Shown here one piece after another: positions 27,941-36,924 of a stretch of DNA of 64,000 nucleotides. Both the position numbers and the translations under genes were made by a program. Positions within the stretch are counted from its first letter, which is position 1, and each line of letters opens with the position of its first letter. The stretch comes from Caulobacter sp. Root1455 (GTDB taxonomy: Bacteria > Pseudomonadota > Alphaproteobacteria > Caulobacterales > Caulobacteraceae), in contig NZ_LMFQ01000020.1 in assembly GCF_001426905.1 (NCBI RefSeq), positions 489,758 through 553,757 of the forward strand. Direction: 5' to 3'. Under the pieces are notes generated by a model. That model saw only the letters and a program-made list of their open reading frames with translations. It did no database searches and had not been told where the DNA came from.

Positions 27941-29323
27941 ATGCGTTCCGTTCTCGTCCTCGCCGCCGCCCTGGCCCTGGCCGGTCCCGCCGTGGCCGCG
28001 CCGGCCGCCGCCCCAAGCCCCGCCCCAAGCCCCGCCAAGCCGCAGCCCGTCCTGAAGACCATCGCCGCCGACGTCGATCCCAAGGCGCTGGAGGCGACGA
28101 TCCGCGCGCTGGTCGGCTTCGGCACCCGCCACACCCTGTCGGACACCAGGTCCGACACCCGGGGCATCGGGGCGGCGCGGCGCTGGACGGCGACGCGGTT
28201 CGCGGCGATTTCCAAGGACTGCGGCGGCTGCATCACGGTGGAGATGCCGACCAAGACCTTCACCGGCAAACGCGCCCCCAACGGCGTCGAGATCGTCGAC
28301 GTCCTGGGGATCCAGCGCGGGACCACCGACCGCGATCGGGTGGTGATCATCGCCGGCCACATCGACAGCCGGGTCAACGACGTGATGGACGCCGTAACCG
28401 ACGCGCCCGGCGCCAATGACGACGCCTCGGGCGTGGCCGCGGTGCTGGAGGCGGCGCGGGTGCTGTCCAAGCACAGGTTCCCCGCCACCATCGTCTACGC
28501 GGTGCTGTCGGGCGAGGAGCAGGGCCTCTACGGCGGCCAGCTGCTGGCCGAAACCGCCAAGGCCGAGGGCTGGAAGGTCGAGGCCGACCTGAACAACGAC
28601 ATCGTCGGCAATGTCCACGGGATCGGCGGGGCGGTCGACCGCGCCCACGTGCGGGTGTTCTCAGAGGGCACCAAGGCGGTCGAGACCCCGGAACAGGCCG
28701 ACGCCCGGCGCTACAACGGCGGCGAGGTCGACAGCCCGTCGCGCAACCTGGCCCGGTTCATGGACGGCCTGGCCGAACGCTATGTGCGGGACCTCGACGT
28801 CGTGATGGTCTATCGCACCGACCGCTTCGGCCGGGGCGGCGACCAGGTCCCGATCCTGGAGGCCGGCTATCCGGCGGTGCGGGTCACCGAGGCGGCCGAG
28901 CACTATGACCGCCAGCACCAGACCGTGCGCGTCGAGAACGGCCGGGCCTATGGCGACGTGGTCGAGGGCGTCGACTTCCCCTACCTGGCCCAGGTGACGC
29001 GCCTGAACGCCGTGACCCTGGCCGCCCTGGCCTCGGCCCCGGCCCCGCCGTCGGGCGTCAAGATCGAGGGCGCGGTCAGCGCCGACACCAAGGTCTCGTG
29101 GGCGCCGGCGGCGGGCGCGGCCGGCTACCGCGTCTGGTGGCGCGGCACGACCGAGCCGACCTGGAGCCACGCGCGGTCGGTCGGGGCCGAGACCTCGACG
29201 GTGCTGACCAATGTGGTGATCGACGACTGGTTCTTCGGCGTGTCGTCGGTCAGCGCCGACGGCTGGGAGAGCCCGGTGGTGTTTCCTGGGGCGGCGGGGA
29301 GTTTCGAGAGCGGGGCGAAGTAG
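27941..29323 (+). CDS. Secreted M28-family zinc aminopeptidase with FN3-like C-terminus
   Basis: 460 residues with a signal peptide (first 20 residues, cleavage near AVAAP) followed by an Ala/Pro spacer. The M28 dizinc site is complete: His in GHIDSRVND, bridging Asp in APGANDDASGVAAV, general-base Glu pair in LSGEEQGLYGG, Asp in LNNDIVGN and His in EHYDRQHQTVR. The last 90 residues (VKIEGAVSADTKVSWAP to the end) look like a fibronectin type III domain. Probably periplasmic or exported. HTLSDTRSDTRGIGAARRW is the usual family entry motif. Confidence 0.92.
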   Translation: MRSVLVLAAALALAGPAVAAPAAAPSPAPSPAKPQPVLKTIAADVDPKALEATIRALVGFGTRHTLSDTRSDTRGIGAARRWTATRFAAISKDCGGCITVEMPTKTFTGKRAPNGVEIVDVLGIQRGTTDRDRVVIIAGHIDSRVNDVMDAVTDAPGANDDASGVAAVLEAARVLSKHRFPATIVYAVLSGEEQGLYGGQLLAETAKAEGWKVEADLNNDIVGNVHGIGGAVDRAHVRVFSEGTKAVETPEQADARRYNGGEVDSPSRNLARFMDGLAERYVRDLDVVMVYRTDRFGRGGDQVPILEAGYPAVRVTEAAEHYDRQHQTVRVENGRAYGDVVEGVDFPYLAQVTRLNAVTLAALASAPAPPSGVKIEGAVSADTKVSWAPAAGAAGYRVWWRGTTEPTWSHARSVGAETSTVLTNVVIDDWFFGVSSVSADGWESPVVFPGAAGSFESGAK

Positions 29324-29340
29324 GGACGTGGGATCACACC

Positions 29341-29458
29341 CACTTGCCCCCACCTGACCGCTTCACGGTCTGTCCGCCCCATAGGGGGCGGACAGACCGC
29401 GGCTCCTCTTCCCCCTATGGGGGAAGACGGTCGCGAAGCGACCCGTAGGGGGCAAGTG
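29341..29458. repeat. Palindromic repeat, family F, copy 2
   Basis: The arms CACTTGCCCCC and GGGGGCAAGTG enclose CTTCCCCCTATGGGGGAAG. Same plan as 6608-6740. It lies between the M28 peptidase and thiD. Confidence 0.88.
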
Positions 29459-29520
29459 AGTGAGCCACTTGCCTAAAACCGCCTACCCCGCACCCCCCAC
29501 TTCCCGCTAGAACCACCCTC

Positions 29521-30339
29521 ATGACTCAAACACACCAGGGCCGGGTGCTCGTTCTCGCCGGATCGGATTCCGGCGGCGGGGCGGGGATCCAGGCCGACAT
29601 CAAGACCATCACCGCCCTGGGCGGCTACGCGGCCACGGCGATCACCGCGATCACCGTGCAGAACACCCTGGGCGTGACCGGCGTCCACCCGATCCCGCTG
29701 GACGTCATCGAGGCCCAGGCTCGCGCCGTGCTCGACGACATCGGGGCCGACGCCTTCAAGACCGGCATGCTGGGCGACGCCGCCACGGTCGAGGTCGTGG
29801 CCCGGGTGCTGGACAGCGCCAAGGAGGTTCCGGCCGTCATCGACCCGGTGATGGTCGCCAAGGGCGGGGCTTCGCTGCTGACCGACCAGGCGGTGGGGGC
29901 GCTGAAGAGCCTGCTGATCCCCCGCGCCGCCCTGCTGACCCCCAACGCTCCCGAGGCCGCCGCCTTGACGGGCCTGAGCGTCGAGACCACCGACGACCTG
30001 CGCCGGGCCGGCGAGGCCCTGCTGGAACTGGGCGCCCACGCGGTGCTGATGAAGGGCGGGCACGTGCCAAAAAGCGAAAGAGGGGCCGAGCGCGTGGTGG
30101 ATCTGCTGATCACCCGCCTGGGCGAGACCGCGTTCGAGGGCGAGCGGATCGAGACCCGCCACACCCACGGCACCGGCTGCACGCTGGCCAGCGCCTGCGC
30201 CACGGGCCTGGCCCAGGGCATGAGCCTGACCGAGTCGGTCGCCCGGGCCTGGAACTATGTCCACGAGGCCATGCTGCGCGCGCCGGGGTTCGGCGCGGGT
30301 CACGGACCGCTGGACCATGCCTGGATGACCCGCAAATGA
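29521..30339 (+). CDS. thiD: Hydroxymethylpyrimidine/phosphomethylpyrimidine kinase
   Basis: Phosphorylates HMP and HMP-P in thiamine synthesis. It is 272 residues of the ribokinase-like fold: AGSDSGGGAGIQADIKTI (residues 13-30), AITAITVQNTLGV, KTGMLGDAATVEVV, VIDPVMVAKGGASLL, LLTPNAPEAAALTGL and the C-terminal anion hole THGTGCTLASACATGLAQG. Its stop overlaps the next start by four bases (ATGA), so they are coupled. Confidence 0.96.
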   Translation: MTQTHQGRVLVLAGSDSGGGAGIQADIKTITALGGYAATAITAITVQNTLGVTGVHPIPLDVIEAQARAVLDDIGADAFKTGMLGDAATVEVVARVLDSAKEVPAVIDPVMVAKGGASLLTDQAVGALKSLLIPRAALLTPNAPEAAALTGLSVETTDDLRRAGEALLELGAHAVLMKGGHVPKSERGAERVVDLLITRLGETAFEGERIETRHTHGTGCTLASACATGLAQGMSLTESVARAWNYVHEAMLRAPGFGAGHGPLDHAWMTRK

Positions 30340-30920
30340 ACGCTCTGGACTCCCGCCTTGTGGACATCATCCGCGGCGTGCCGACCACGATGCAGGTGCT
30401 GCGGACGGTCCGCGACCTCGAGCTGCCCGACGGGATGATCTTCTCGGGCGCGGTCTACCAGCCGGTCTGGAACCACCTGACCGGCCGGGCACCCGACTAC
30501 GGGATCAAGGACTACGACGTGGCCTATCACGACGATTCCGACATCTCGTACGAGGCCGAGGACGTGGTGATCCGGCGCGTGGCGGCCCAGTTCGACGAGC
30601 CGCTGAAGAGTCTGGTCGAGGTGCGCAACCAGGCCCGCGTGCACCTGTGGTTCGAGAAGAAGTTCGGAGCCGACGAGCCCTATCCGCCGCTGCTGACCAG
30701 CGCCGACGCCTTGAAGCGCTTCGTGGCCACGGCCTTCTGCGTGGGCGTGCGGATGGAAGCCGACGACAGCCTGTCGGTGTTCGCGCCGTTCGGGCTGGAG
30801 GACCTGTTCGCGATGCGCCTGCGGCCCAATCCCCTGAGGGTGAAGGGCGCGGGCGGCTGGGAGCGCACGACCGGCTCGGCGCAGGCGCGGTGGCCGGAGA
30901 TCACGGTGGAGGGGCAATAG
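30336..30920 (+). CDS. Nucleotidyltransferase-family protein (PF06042 type)
   Basis: 194 residues. It resembles the DUF925/nucleotidyltransferase family, with FSGAVYQPVWNHLTG, the acidic KDYDVAYHDDSDISYEAED and EVRNQARVHLWFEKKFG, and a C-terminal DLFAMRLRPNP. Substrate unknown. Translation is coupled to thiD by an ATGA overlap. A role in thiamine metabolism is possible but unsupported beyond linkage. Confidence 0.88.
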   Translation: MNALDSRLVDIIRGVPTTMQVLRTVRDLELPDGMIFSGAVYQPVWNHLTGRAPDYGIKDYDVAYHDDSDISYEAEDVVIRRVAAQFDEPLKSLVEVRNQARVHLWFEKKFGADEPYPPLLTSADALKRFVATAFCVGVRMEADDSLSVFAPFGLEDLFAMRLRPNPLRVKGAGGWERTTGSAQARWPEITVEGQ

Positions 30921-30929
30921 GGTCCGGAA

Positions 30930-30953
30930 AACATTGTCATCCGAGACAATGTT
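30930..30953. terminator. Hairpin after thiD operon
   Basis: AACATTGTC and GACAATGTT form a 9-bp stem with a 6-base loop 9 bases after the stop, followed by GCCTTTGAT. It is less GC-rich than the repeats, so it is likely a terminator or attenuator-like element. Confidence 0.5.
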
Positions 30954-31017
30954 GCCTTTGATCCTGTGACGCCTTGGCCCTAGGACCGCGGGAGCCGCCG
31001 TTTTCCGGAGTCTCGCC

Positions 31018-31902
31018 ATGCGCCAGTGGACCATCGACGCCTTCGCTTCGGGCCCGTTCAAGGGCAATCCGGCCTGCGTGGTCGAGCCGTTCGACGCCCA
31101 AGACGGTAAAGGATGGCCGGACACGGCCTGGATGCAGGCTCTGGCGGCCGAGAACAATCAGGCCGAAACCGCCTTCCTGCTGAAGACCGCCGATCCGGCG
31201 CGCTTTGGCCTGCGCTGGTTCACGCCGACCGTCGAGGCGCCGATCTGCGGCCACGCCACCCTGGCCAGCGCCCACGCCCTGTTCGAGGAGCTGGGCGTCG
31301 ACGCGCCGCTGCTGACCTTCGACACCCTCGCGGGTGACCTGACGGTGCGCCGGGCGGACGGGGTGTTCGGCGGGCCGGGGCTGGAGATGGACTTCCCGGC
31401 CGACCCGCCGCGCCGGGTCGAGGCCGGGCCGGACCTGGCCAGGGCCCTGGGCGTGACGCCGCTGGAGGTCTGGGCGGGCCAGTATCTGCTGGCCGTGGTC
31501 GCCGACCAGGCGACGGTGCGGGGGCTGTCGCCGGACCTGGCGTTGCTGAACACCATCGGGGCGGACCTGGCCAAGGGCGGGGCGGGGCAGGTGATCGTCG
31601 CCGCCTTGGCCGATCCTGGGGCCGATCCTGGGGCCGATCCGGGCCGGGACTACGCCGTGGTCAGCCGGTTCTTCGCGCCGGGCTGCGGCATTCCCGAAGA
31701 CCCGGCCACGGGGTCGGCCCACTGCATTCTCATGCCGTTCTTCGGCGATCGGCTGGGCGCGGCGACCCTGCGGTTCCATCAGGCCTATCCCGGCCGGGGC
31801 GGGGACCTGGAGTGCGAAAACCGCGGCGCGCGCGTTCTTCTGCGCGGCCGCGGCTTCACCATGGTCGAGAGCCGGTTGAGGGTGGAGCCGGCGCTCGGCT
31901 AG
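31018..31902 (+). CDS. PhzF-family isomerase-like protein
   Basis: 294 residues, two-domain diaminopimelate-epimerase-like fold of the PhzF family. Diagnostic [11 protein letters not shown] (about residues 11-21), the catalytic Glu in [24 protein letters not shown] and the C-terminal [15 protein letters not shown]. No phenazine genes are near, so it is probably a general isomerase of unknown substrate. A 12-base triplet repeat (31609-31644) inserts ADPGADPG in a surface loop. Confidence 0.92.
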   Translation: MRQWTIDAFASGPFKGNPACVVEPFDAQDGKGWPDTAWMQALAAENNQAETAFLLKTADPARFGLRWFTPTVEAPICGHATLASAHALFEELGVDAPLLTFDTLAGDLTVRRADGVFGGPGLEMDFPADPPRRVEAGPDLARALGVTPLEVWAGQYLLAVVADQATVRGLSPDLALLNTIGADLAKGGAGQVIVAALADPGADPGADPGRDYAVVSRFFAPGCGIPEDPATGSAHCILMPFFGDRLGAATLRFHQAYPGRGGDLECENRGARVLLRGRGFTMVESRLRVEPALG

Positions 31903-31925
31903 GCCTCTCTCGAGGCGTCCGGGTC

Positions 31926-32300
31926 TTAGTAGCGACGGCCGTAGCCGTAGTCGCGGTCGTGGCGCTCGTAGCGGATCTGGGCGCTGATGCGGTCGTAGCG
32001 GCGATCCAGGTCGGCGCGTTCCCAGCCGCTCAGGCCGCCGCGACGATAGCGGGCTTCCAGGCGGGCGGTTTCACGCAGGTCGCCCTTCAGGCGCCAGGCT
32101 TCGCCACGGGTCAGGCCGCCGCTGCGGATGCCCACGTCGATACGTTGGTCGAGGCGGGCGACGCGGTCGCCGCCGACATCCTGGTAGCCGCGGTCATAGC
32201 CGCGATCATGGCCATAGCCATAGGCTTGGGCCGAGGCGACGGCGGGGACGACGGCGGCGACGGCCGAGGCCGCGGCGATCGAAAGCAGGATCTTTTTCAT
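31926..32300 (-). CDS. Secreted Arg/Tyr/Asp-rich small protein
   Basis: 124 residues from ATG 32300. Signal peptide MKKILLSIAAASAVAAVVPA with cleavage after ASAQA. The mature part is rich in Gly, Tyr, Arg and Asp: GYGHDRGYDRGYQDVGGD, then helical repeats VARLDQRIDVGIRSGGLTRGEA and LKGDLRETARLEARYRRGGLS, ending RDYGYGRRY. This pattern occurs in small periplasmic proteins of Caulobacterales and Sphingomonadales of unknown role. The frame extends upstream to 32450 but that part is not a signal peptide. Confidence 0.82.
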   Translation of the reverse strand: MKKILLSIAAASAVAAVVPAVASAQAYGYGHDRGYDRGYQDVGGDRVARLDQRIDVGIRSGGLTRGEAWRLKGDLRETARLEARYRRGGLSGWERADLDRRYDRISAQIRYERHDRDYGYGRRY

Positions 32301-32444
32301 CGGTACGGTTCCTCTCGAAATGTTTTCCGACGCCCGACGGGACGACGTTGACCTCAAGAGACCACACCCAGGCTGAAGCGGTTCTGAGCCGCTCGTTATG
32401 TTGTGTTCAGGTAGGTGAACTGGGCTGTTGGGCCATTTTCCGCC
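32301..32444. other. Promoter region of the secreted small protein
   Basis: 144 bases upstream of the small secreted protein on the minus strand. AGCGGTTCTGAGCCGCT (32374-32390) is a small inverted repeat. No clear promoter boxes. Confidence 0.35.
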
Positions 32445-32582
32445 CGTCATCCTCGGACTTGTTCCGAGGACCCCTCTATCCGCCGAGCAGCCGTCGCCGG
32501 TTGGTCCGCGAACTCAACGCTCCACGGATCATCCTTCTTCGCGGCTGAAGCAGGGGTCCTCGGAACAAGTCCGAGGATGACG
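32445..32582. repeat. Palindromic repeat, family C, copy 2
   Basis: The arms CGTCATCCTCGGACTTGTTC and GAACAAGTCCGAGGATGACG, with the inner TTCTTCGCGGCTGAAGCAGG, match the copy at 15119-15256. Confidence 0.9.
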
Positions 32583-32606
32583 GTTGAAAGGAGAGCGATG
32601 CGGCCC

Positions 32607-34490
32607 CTAAGCCGCCGCGACCTTCGAGCTGTCGCGCCGGGCGGCGGCCACGGCGGTCTCGATCGCGTCGTAGAGCTTGGTGACCTCGATCGGCTTGGCG
32701 ACGTGGCCGTCCATGCCGGCGGCCAAGTAGCCTTCGACCTGGTGGACCAGGGCGTTGGCGGTGACCGCCACGATCGGGATGCGCTTGCGGTTCTCGCTGA
32801 TCTCGAGCGAGCGGATGGTGCGGGCGGCCTCGACGCCGTCCATCACCGGCATGTGGATGTCCATCAGCACGATGTCGTGGCCGCCGCGCTTCCAGGCCTC
32901 GACGCAGGCCGCGCCGTCGGCCACCAGCTCGACCTCGGCGCCCAGCGGGGCCAGGACGGCGGCGATGACCTTCTGGTTGGTCGGATTGTCGTCGGCGGCC
33001 AGCACGCGCAGGCGGCGCTCGGATTCGATCGGCGGCGGGGCGGCCTGGACCGGCGCGGGGGCGGGGGCCTCGCCGCGGGGCATGGCCACCACGACGGTGA
33101 AGGTCGAGCCCTGGCCCGCGCGGCTCTGCACATGGACGCCGCCGCCCATCAGGGTGGCCAGCTCGTTGCAGATCGACAGGCCCAGGCCCGAGCCGCCGAA
33201 CCGGCGGGTGGTCGAGCTGTCGGCCTGGACGAACTTGTCGAACAGGCGCGGCAAGGTTTCGGCGTCGATGCCGATGCCGGTGTCGACGACGTCGACGCGC
33301 AGGCCGCTGCCGTCGTCGGCCGAGGCGAAGCGCACCGAGACGCTGCCCTCCAGCGTGAACTTCAGGGCGTTGGAGACCAGGTTGCCCAGGATCTGGCGCA
33401 GACGGTCGGCGTCGCCGCGCCACGAACCCAGCGCTTCCGGCGCGACGAAGACCCCGAACTCCAGGTTCTTGGCCCGCGCCTGGGTGGCGTAGGATTCCCG
33501 GATCGACAGGGCCAGGCTGGCCAGGTCGAAGTCGCGCTCCATCAGGTCCAGCCGGCCGGCCTCGATCTTCGACAGGTCGAGCACGTCGTTGAGCACCGAC
33601 AGCAGCAGGCCGCCCGACTCGCGGATCACCGACAGGCGCTCGCGCTGGGCGGCGGAGAGCTCGCCCATGGCCATCACCTCGGTCATAGCCAGCACGCCGT
33701 TCAGCGGGGTGCGGATCTCGTGGCTCATATTGGCCAGGAAGTGCGATTTCAGGACGTTGGCGGCGTTGGCGTCGTCGCGCGCCTTGACCAGTTCGGCCAT
33801 CGCCCCGCGCAGGTCGTGATCGTTGACCTCCAGCCGCGCGACCAGGTGGTTGAAGCTGTCGGTCAGGCTCTGGAAGACGTCGTCGTCGGCCGCCTGCTCC
33901 ACCGGCTTGAAGCGGCCGTCGGCGGCGACCTCGCGCATGGCGTTTGACAGGCGCTCCATCGGCTTGGTCATGCGGCGGGCCAGGCCGTTGGCCAGAAGGA
34001 TCGCCAGGCCGGCCGAGCCGAAGAACAGGGTGCCGGTCAGGGCCAGGTCGCGGGCCATGATGTCGCCCAGGCTGGGGCGGCGGGCCGACAGGGACAGCGA
34101 GCCGACCCGCCGGTTGCCCAGCTTGATCGGGCGAACCAGGGTGTCGACCTCGGCGTCCTTGGCCGCGCCGACCTGGGCGACCACCTGGCCGTTCATGTCG
34201 GTCAGCCGCACGGACACGACGTTGGGCGCCTTGGCCACGGCCTCGAGGGCGCGATAGGCGCCGACCGTATTGTGATCGGCCATCGGCGCGGCGGCGCCGG
34301 CCGCCACCATCTGGGCCAGGATCTCGTGGTTGGCCTGGGATTCCTGGCGGGCGACGCTCCACTGCTGGAGCATGAAGCACAGACACGCGGCCAGCAGCGC
34401 GGCCACGGTGGTGGTCAGCGCGACAGCCGAGATTCGCGCTTGCAAGGGCGCGTGCGTCGCGGCTCCGGAGCTGCGGCTGTCGTCGATCAT
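32607..34490 (-). CDS. Hybrid sensor histidine kinase/response regulator
   Basis: 627 residues from ATG 34490. Two membrane segments (about residues 21-42 and 150-170) flank a periplasmic sensor domain of about 105 residues. HAMP follows (170-222), then HisKA with FLANMSHEIRTPLNG (phospho-His 257), HATPase with DVVDTGIGIDAETLPRLFDKF and FGGSGLGLSI, a Pro/Ala linker and a REC domain with phospho-Asp 544 in LMDIHMPVMDG. Signal unknown. No response-regulator gene is adjacent, so it probably feeds a phosphotransferase encoded elsewhere. Confidence 0.94.
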   Translation of the reverse strand: MIDDSRSSGAATHAPLQARISAVALTTTVAALLAACLCFMLQQWSVARQESQANHEILAQMVAAGAAAPMADHNTVGAYRALEAVAKAPNVVSVRLTDMNGQVVAQVGAAKDAEVDTLVRPIKLGNRRVGSLSLSARRPSLGDIMARDLALTGTLFFGSAGLAILLANGLARRMTKPMERLSNAMREVAADGRFKPVEQAADDDVFQSLTDSFNHLVARLEVNDHDLRGAMAELVKARDDANAANVLKSHFLANMSHEIRTPLNGVLAMTEVMAMGELSAAQRERLSVIRESGGLLLSVLNDVLDLSKIEAGRLDLMERDFDLASLALSIRESYATQARAKNLEFGVFVAPEALGSWRGDADRLRQILGNLVSNALKFTLEGSVSVRFASADDGSGLRVDVVDTGIGIDAETLPRLFDKFVQADSSTTRRFGGSGLGLSICNELATLMGGGVHVQSRAGQGSTFTVVVAMPRGEAPAPAPVQAAPPPIESERRLRVLAADDNPTNQKVIAAVLAPLGAEVELVADGAACVEAWKRGGHDIVLMDIHMPVMDGVEAARTIRSLEISENRKRIPIVAVTANALVHQVEGYLAAGMDGHVAKPIEVTKLYDAIETAVAAARRDSSKVAAA

Positions 34491-34610
34491 TTCCCGTCCC
34501 AGGAGAATCCTAGAGGTCCATCTTCCCGCAATCTTACTAACGCTTCGCTTCCAAGATACCGCCTTGCGACCGCAAAACAACGCTAACGCGTGTTTCTCAT
34601 TGCGCCCGTC

Positions 34611-34626
34611 TTAACTTTTCGTTTAC
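34611..34626. promoter_or_regulatory. CtrA-like box
   Basis: TTAA-CTTTTCG-TTTAC differs by one base from TTAA-N7-TTAAC, the CtrA consensus. It lies about 36 bases upstream of the 34662 start. A position near a -35 is typical of CtrA-activated promoters. Confidence 0.4.
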
Positions 34627-34661
34627 CTCTTCCCTTAGTCTTTCATTAAGGAGATGGGGCG

Positions 34662-34997
34662 TTGGAAAAGATTTTCGTTGTCAAACGTGTGGCCGCGAAG
34701 CTGCATGGAACGGAAGCGGCGATCGACGCCGCGATGGTGCAGGCCGCTGAAATGATGGCGGATTTGGTTCAGGCTCGTAAGGATCTGGGCCTGGCCGCGA
34801 CCGTCGGCGCGACCACGACCGCCAAGGTCATGTCCGCCCTGGCCGCCCTGTCCGAAGCCCGCACCGCGATGGTCGATGCTCACGCCGAACTGGATCAAAC
34901 CCGTCTGCGCCTTGGCGTCCGCACCAAGATGATGGGCTGGGACAAGATGGAAGGCTCGGCCCAGGTCGCCGACGAGCGCGTCGCCGAAGCCAGCTAA
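34662..34997 (+). CDS. Hypothetical small helical protein
   Basis: 111 residues from a TTG start at 34662. TTG is accepted because AAGGAG ends 8 bases before it and no ATG in frame precedes the conserved-looking part. Predicted all-helical: KIFVVKRVAAKLHGTEAAID, MVQAAEMMADLVQARKDLGL, VMSALAALSEARTAMVDAHAEL. No cysteine, no signal peptide. Lower GC than neighbours in its leader. Unknown function; the CtrA-like box suggests cell-cycle control. Confidence 0.75.
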   Translation: MEKIFVVKRVAAKLHGTEAAIDAAMVQAAEMMADLVQARKDLGLAATVGATTTAKVMSALAALSEARTAMVDAHAELDQTRLRLGVRTKMMGWDKMEGSAQVADERVAEAS

Positions 34998-35018
34998 GCA
35001 ATATTGCAAGAGTTTAAT

Positions 35019-35054
35019 CCCTAGGGTCTCTAATTCGCGCTAGAGACTCTAGGG
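35019..35054. promoter_or_regulatory. 14-bp inverted repeat abutting a start codon
   Basis: CCCTAGGGTCTCTA (35019-35032) and TAGAGACTCTAGGG (35041-35054) are inverse complements with one mismatch, 8 bases apart. The right arm ends immediately before the ATG at 35055. As RNA it would trap the translation start; as DNA it could be an operator. Confidence 0.65.
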
Positions 35055-35480
35055 ATGCATATTCAGCTCGTCGCAATTTTGGGATGGACGGCCACCTTAG
35101 CGGTGTGCGGTTTGGCCTGGATTCGCGGCGGCCCGGCCGAGCGGTGGGGTTCGCTCATCGTGTTGGCCGGATCGATCGTCTATTCCTTGATCCAACTGTT
35201 CCTGCCGCCCGCCTCTCAGTCGGTCGTCAATCTGTTGTGCGAAGGAATCTACGGTTTCGCCTTCTTGACGTTGGCCCTGCGTTACACCAGCCCCTGGCTG
35301 GGCGGCGCGATGTTGCTGCAAGCGATCCAGTTCAGCCTGCACGCCTACTATATCGTCGGCGAACGTCCGCACGACACCACCTACGGCATGGTCAACAATC
35401 TGAACTCCATCGGCGTGCTGATCTGCATCCTGCTGGGCATCGTGTCGTCCTGGCGCCGCCGAACCCGCGCCGCAAAATAA
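35055..35480 (+). CDS. Four-span inner-membrane protein of unknown function
   Basis: 141 residues with four hydrophobic segments near residues 4-23, 33-51, 57-82 and 113-132, and a basic cytoplasmic tail (SSWRRRTRAAK). No family motif seen. The start is unusual: no ribosome-binding site except TAGGG within the inverted repeat that abuts the ATG. Confidence 0.8.
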   Translation: MHIQLVAILGWTATLAVCGLAWIRGGPAERWGSLIVLAGSIVYSLIQLFLPPASQSVVNLLCEGIYGFAFLTLALRYTSPWLGGAMLLQAIQFSLHAYYIVGERPHDTTYGMVNNLNSIGVLICILLGIVSSWRRRTRAAK

Positions 35481-35524
35481 TTTCCCGGGTCGGACGATTT
35501 GTCCGCCGCGCGGCAAAATCTCTC

Positions 35525-35606
35525 CTTGCCTTCGCCGCCGAAACGAGGTTTCTCGCCGGCGGGCCACATCCCCCCAACGGGATGCAGTCCATCTGTAAGG
35601 ATGGGA
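35525..35606 (+). promoter_or_regulatory. serC leader RNA motif
   Basis: Alphaproteobacterial serC genes carry a conserved leader RNA. Here three stems precede serC: CGCCG (35533-35537) with CGGCG (35557-35561), CATCCC (35567-35572) with GGGATG (35579-35584), and TCCATC (35588-35593) with GATGGG (35600-35605). The last stem reaches within 10 bases of the start and could occlude the ribosome-binding site. The match to the known motif is from memory of its architecture, not an alignment. Confidence 0.55.
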
Positions 35607-35615
35607 GACATCGAT

Positions 35616-36788
35616 ATGACGACCCTCGCCAAGCCGGCGATCCGCCCGGCTCGCCCCGAGTTCTCTTCCGGCCCCTGCGCCAAGCGCCCAGGCTGGACCC
35701 CCGAAAATCTCAGAAACGCCGTGCTCGGCCGGTCGCACCGCTCGAAGCTGGGCAAGGGCCGCCTGAAGGCCGCCATCGACCAGACGCGCGAAGTGCTGGA
35801 AGTCCCCGCCGACTTCCTGATCGGCATCGTCGCCGGTTCGGACACCGGCGCCGTCGAGATGGCGATGTGGTCGATGCTGGGCGCCAGGCCCGTGCAGCTG
35901 CTGGCCTTCGAGTCCTTCGGCAAGGACTGGGTCACCGACGTCACCAAGCAACTGAAGCTGCCCGACGTCGAGGTGCTCGACGCGCCCTACGGCCAGCTGC
36001 CCGACACCTCCAAGGTCGATCCGGCCAAGGACCTGGTCTTCACCTGGAACGGCACCACCTCGGGCGTCCGCGTCCCGAACGCCGACTTCATCTCGGCCGA
36101 CCGTGAAGGCGTCGTCATCTGCGACGCCACCAGCGCCGCCTTCGCCCAGGAGCTGGACTGGACCAAGCTGGATGTCGTGACCTTCTCCTGGCAGAAGGCC
36201 CTGGGCGGCGAAGGCGCGCACGGCGTGCTGATCCTGTCGCCCCGCGCCGTGGCCCGCCTGGAGAGCTACACCCCCGCCTGGCCGATGCCGAAGCTGTTCC
36301 GCATGACCAAGGGCGGCAAGCTCGCCGCCGACATCTTCGAAGGCGCGACCATCAACACGCCCTCGATGCTCTGTGTCGAGGATGCGCTGGACGCCCTGAA
36401 GTGGGCCGCCTCGATCGGCGGCCTGGAAGCCATGCAGGCCCGCGCCGACCAGAACCTGGCGGTCATCGCCGACTGGGTCGCGCGCACCCCGTGGGTCGAG
36501 TTCCTGGCGGCCACGCCGGAGATCCGCTCCAACACCTCGGTGTGCCTGAAGGTCGTCGATCCCAAGATCGCCGCCCTGCCGGAAGACGCCCAGGCCGACT
36601 TCGCCAAGAAGCTGGCCGGCCTGCTCGAGAAGGAGGGCGCGGCCCTCGACATCGGCGGCTATCGCGACGCCCCGGCCGGCCTGCGCATCTGGTGCGGCGC
36701 CACCGTCGAGGCCTCGGATCTCGAGGCCCTGACGCCGTGGCTGGACTGGGCGTTCGCCTCGGTCTCGGCCGAACTGGCCGCCGCTTAA
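35616..36788 (+). CDS. serC: Phosphoserine aminotransferase
   Basis: Makes O-phosphoserine from 3-phosphohydroxypyruvate and glutamate in serine synthesis; often also used in pyridoxine synthesis. 390 residues, the longer alphaproteobacterial form. Motifs: [15 protein letters not shown] at the N-terminus, [46 protein letters not shown] and PLP lysine in [17 protein letters not shown] leader RNA lies upstream and serA downstream, with a palindromic repeat between. Confidence 0.96.
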   Translation: MTTLAKPAIRPARPEFSSGPCAKRPGWTPENLRNAVLGRSHRSKLGKGRLKAAIDQTREVLEVPADFLIGIVAGSDTGAVEMAMWSMLGARPVQLLAFESFGKDWVTDVTKQLKLPDVEVLDAPYGQLPDTSKVDPAKDLVFTWNGTTSGVRVPNADFISADREGVVICDATSAAFAQELDWTKLDVVTFSWQKALGGEGAHGVLILSPRAVARLESYTPAWPMPKLFRMTKGGKLAADIFEGATINTPSMLCVEDALDALKWAASIGGLEAMQARADQNLAVIADWVARTPWVEFLAATPEIRSNTSVCLKVVDPKIAALPEDAQADFAKKLAGLLEKEGAALDIGGYRDAPAGLRIWCGATVEASDLEALTPWLDWAFASVSAELAAA

Positions 36789-36800
36789 AGCTCGCAATGC

Positions 36801-36902
36801 GCCCTCCCTCCCCCTTGATGGGGGAGGGGCAGGGGTGGGGGTGAACCCCGCCACCTCAGCACGCACCCCCATCCCAACCCTTCCCCCATCAAGGGGGAAG
36901 GG
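36801..36902. repeat. Palindromic repeat, family J, between serC and serA
   Basis: CCCTCCCTCCCCCTTGATGG and CCCCCATCAAGGGGGAAGGG form the outer arms, with AGGGGTGGGGGTG and CACCCCCATCCC inside. It may reduce or stabilise read-through from serC into serA. Confidence 0.85.
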
Positions 36903-36924
36903 CTCGAAATCGGAGAACACCTCC

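Noticed and set aside
31018..31902. Phenazine biosynthesis cluster
   Set aside because: Only a PhzF-family gene is present; no other phenazine genes adjoin, and PhzF-like proteins are common general isomerases.
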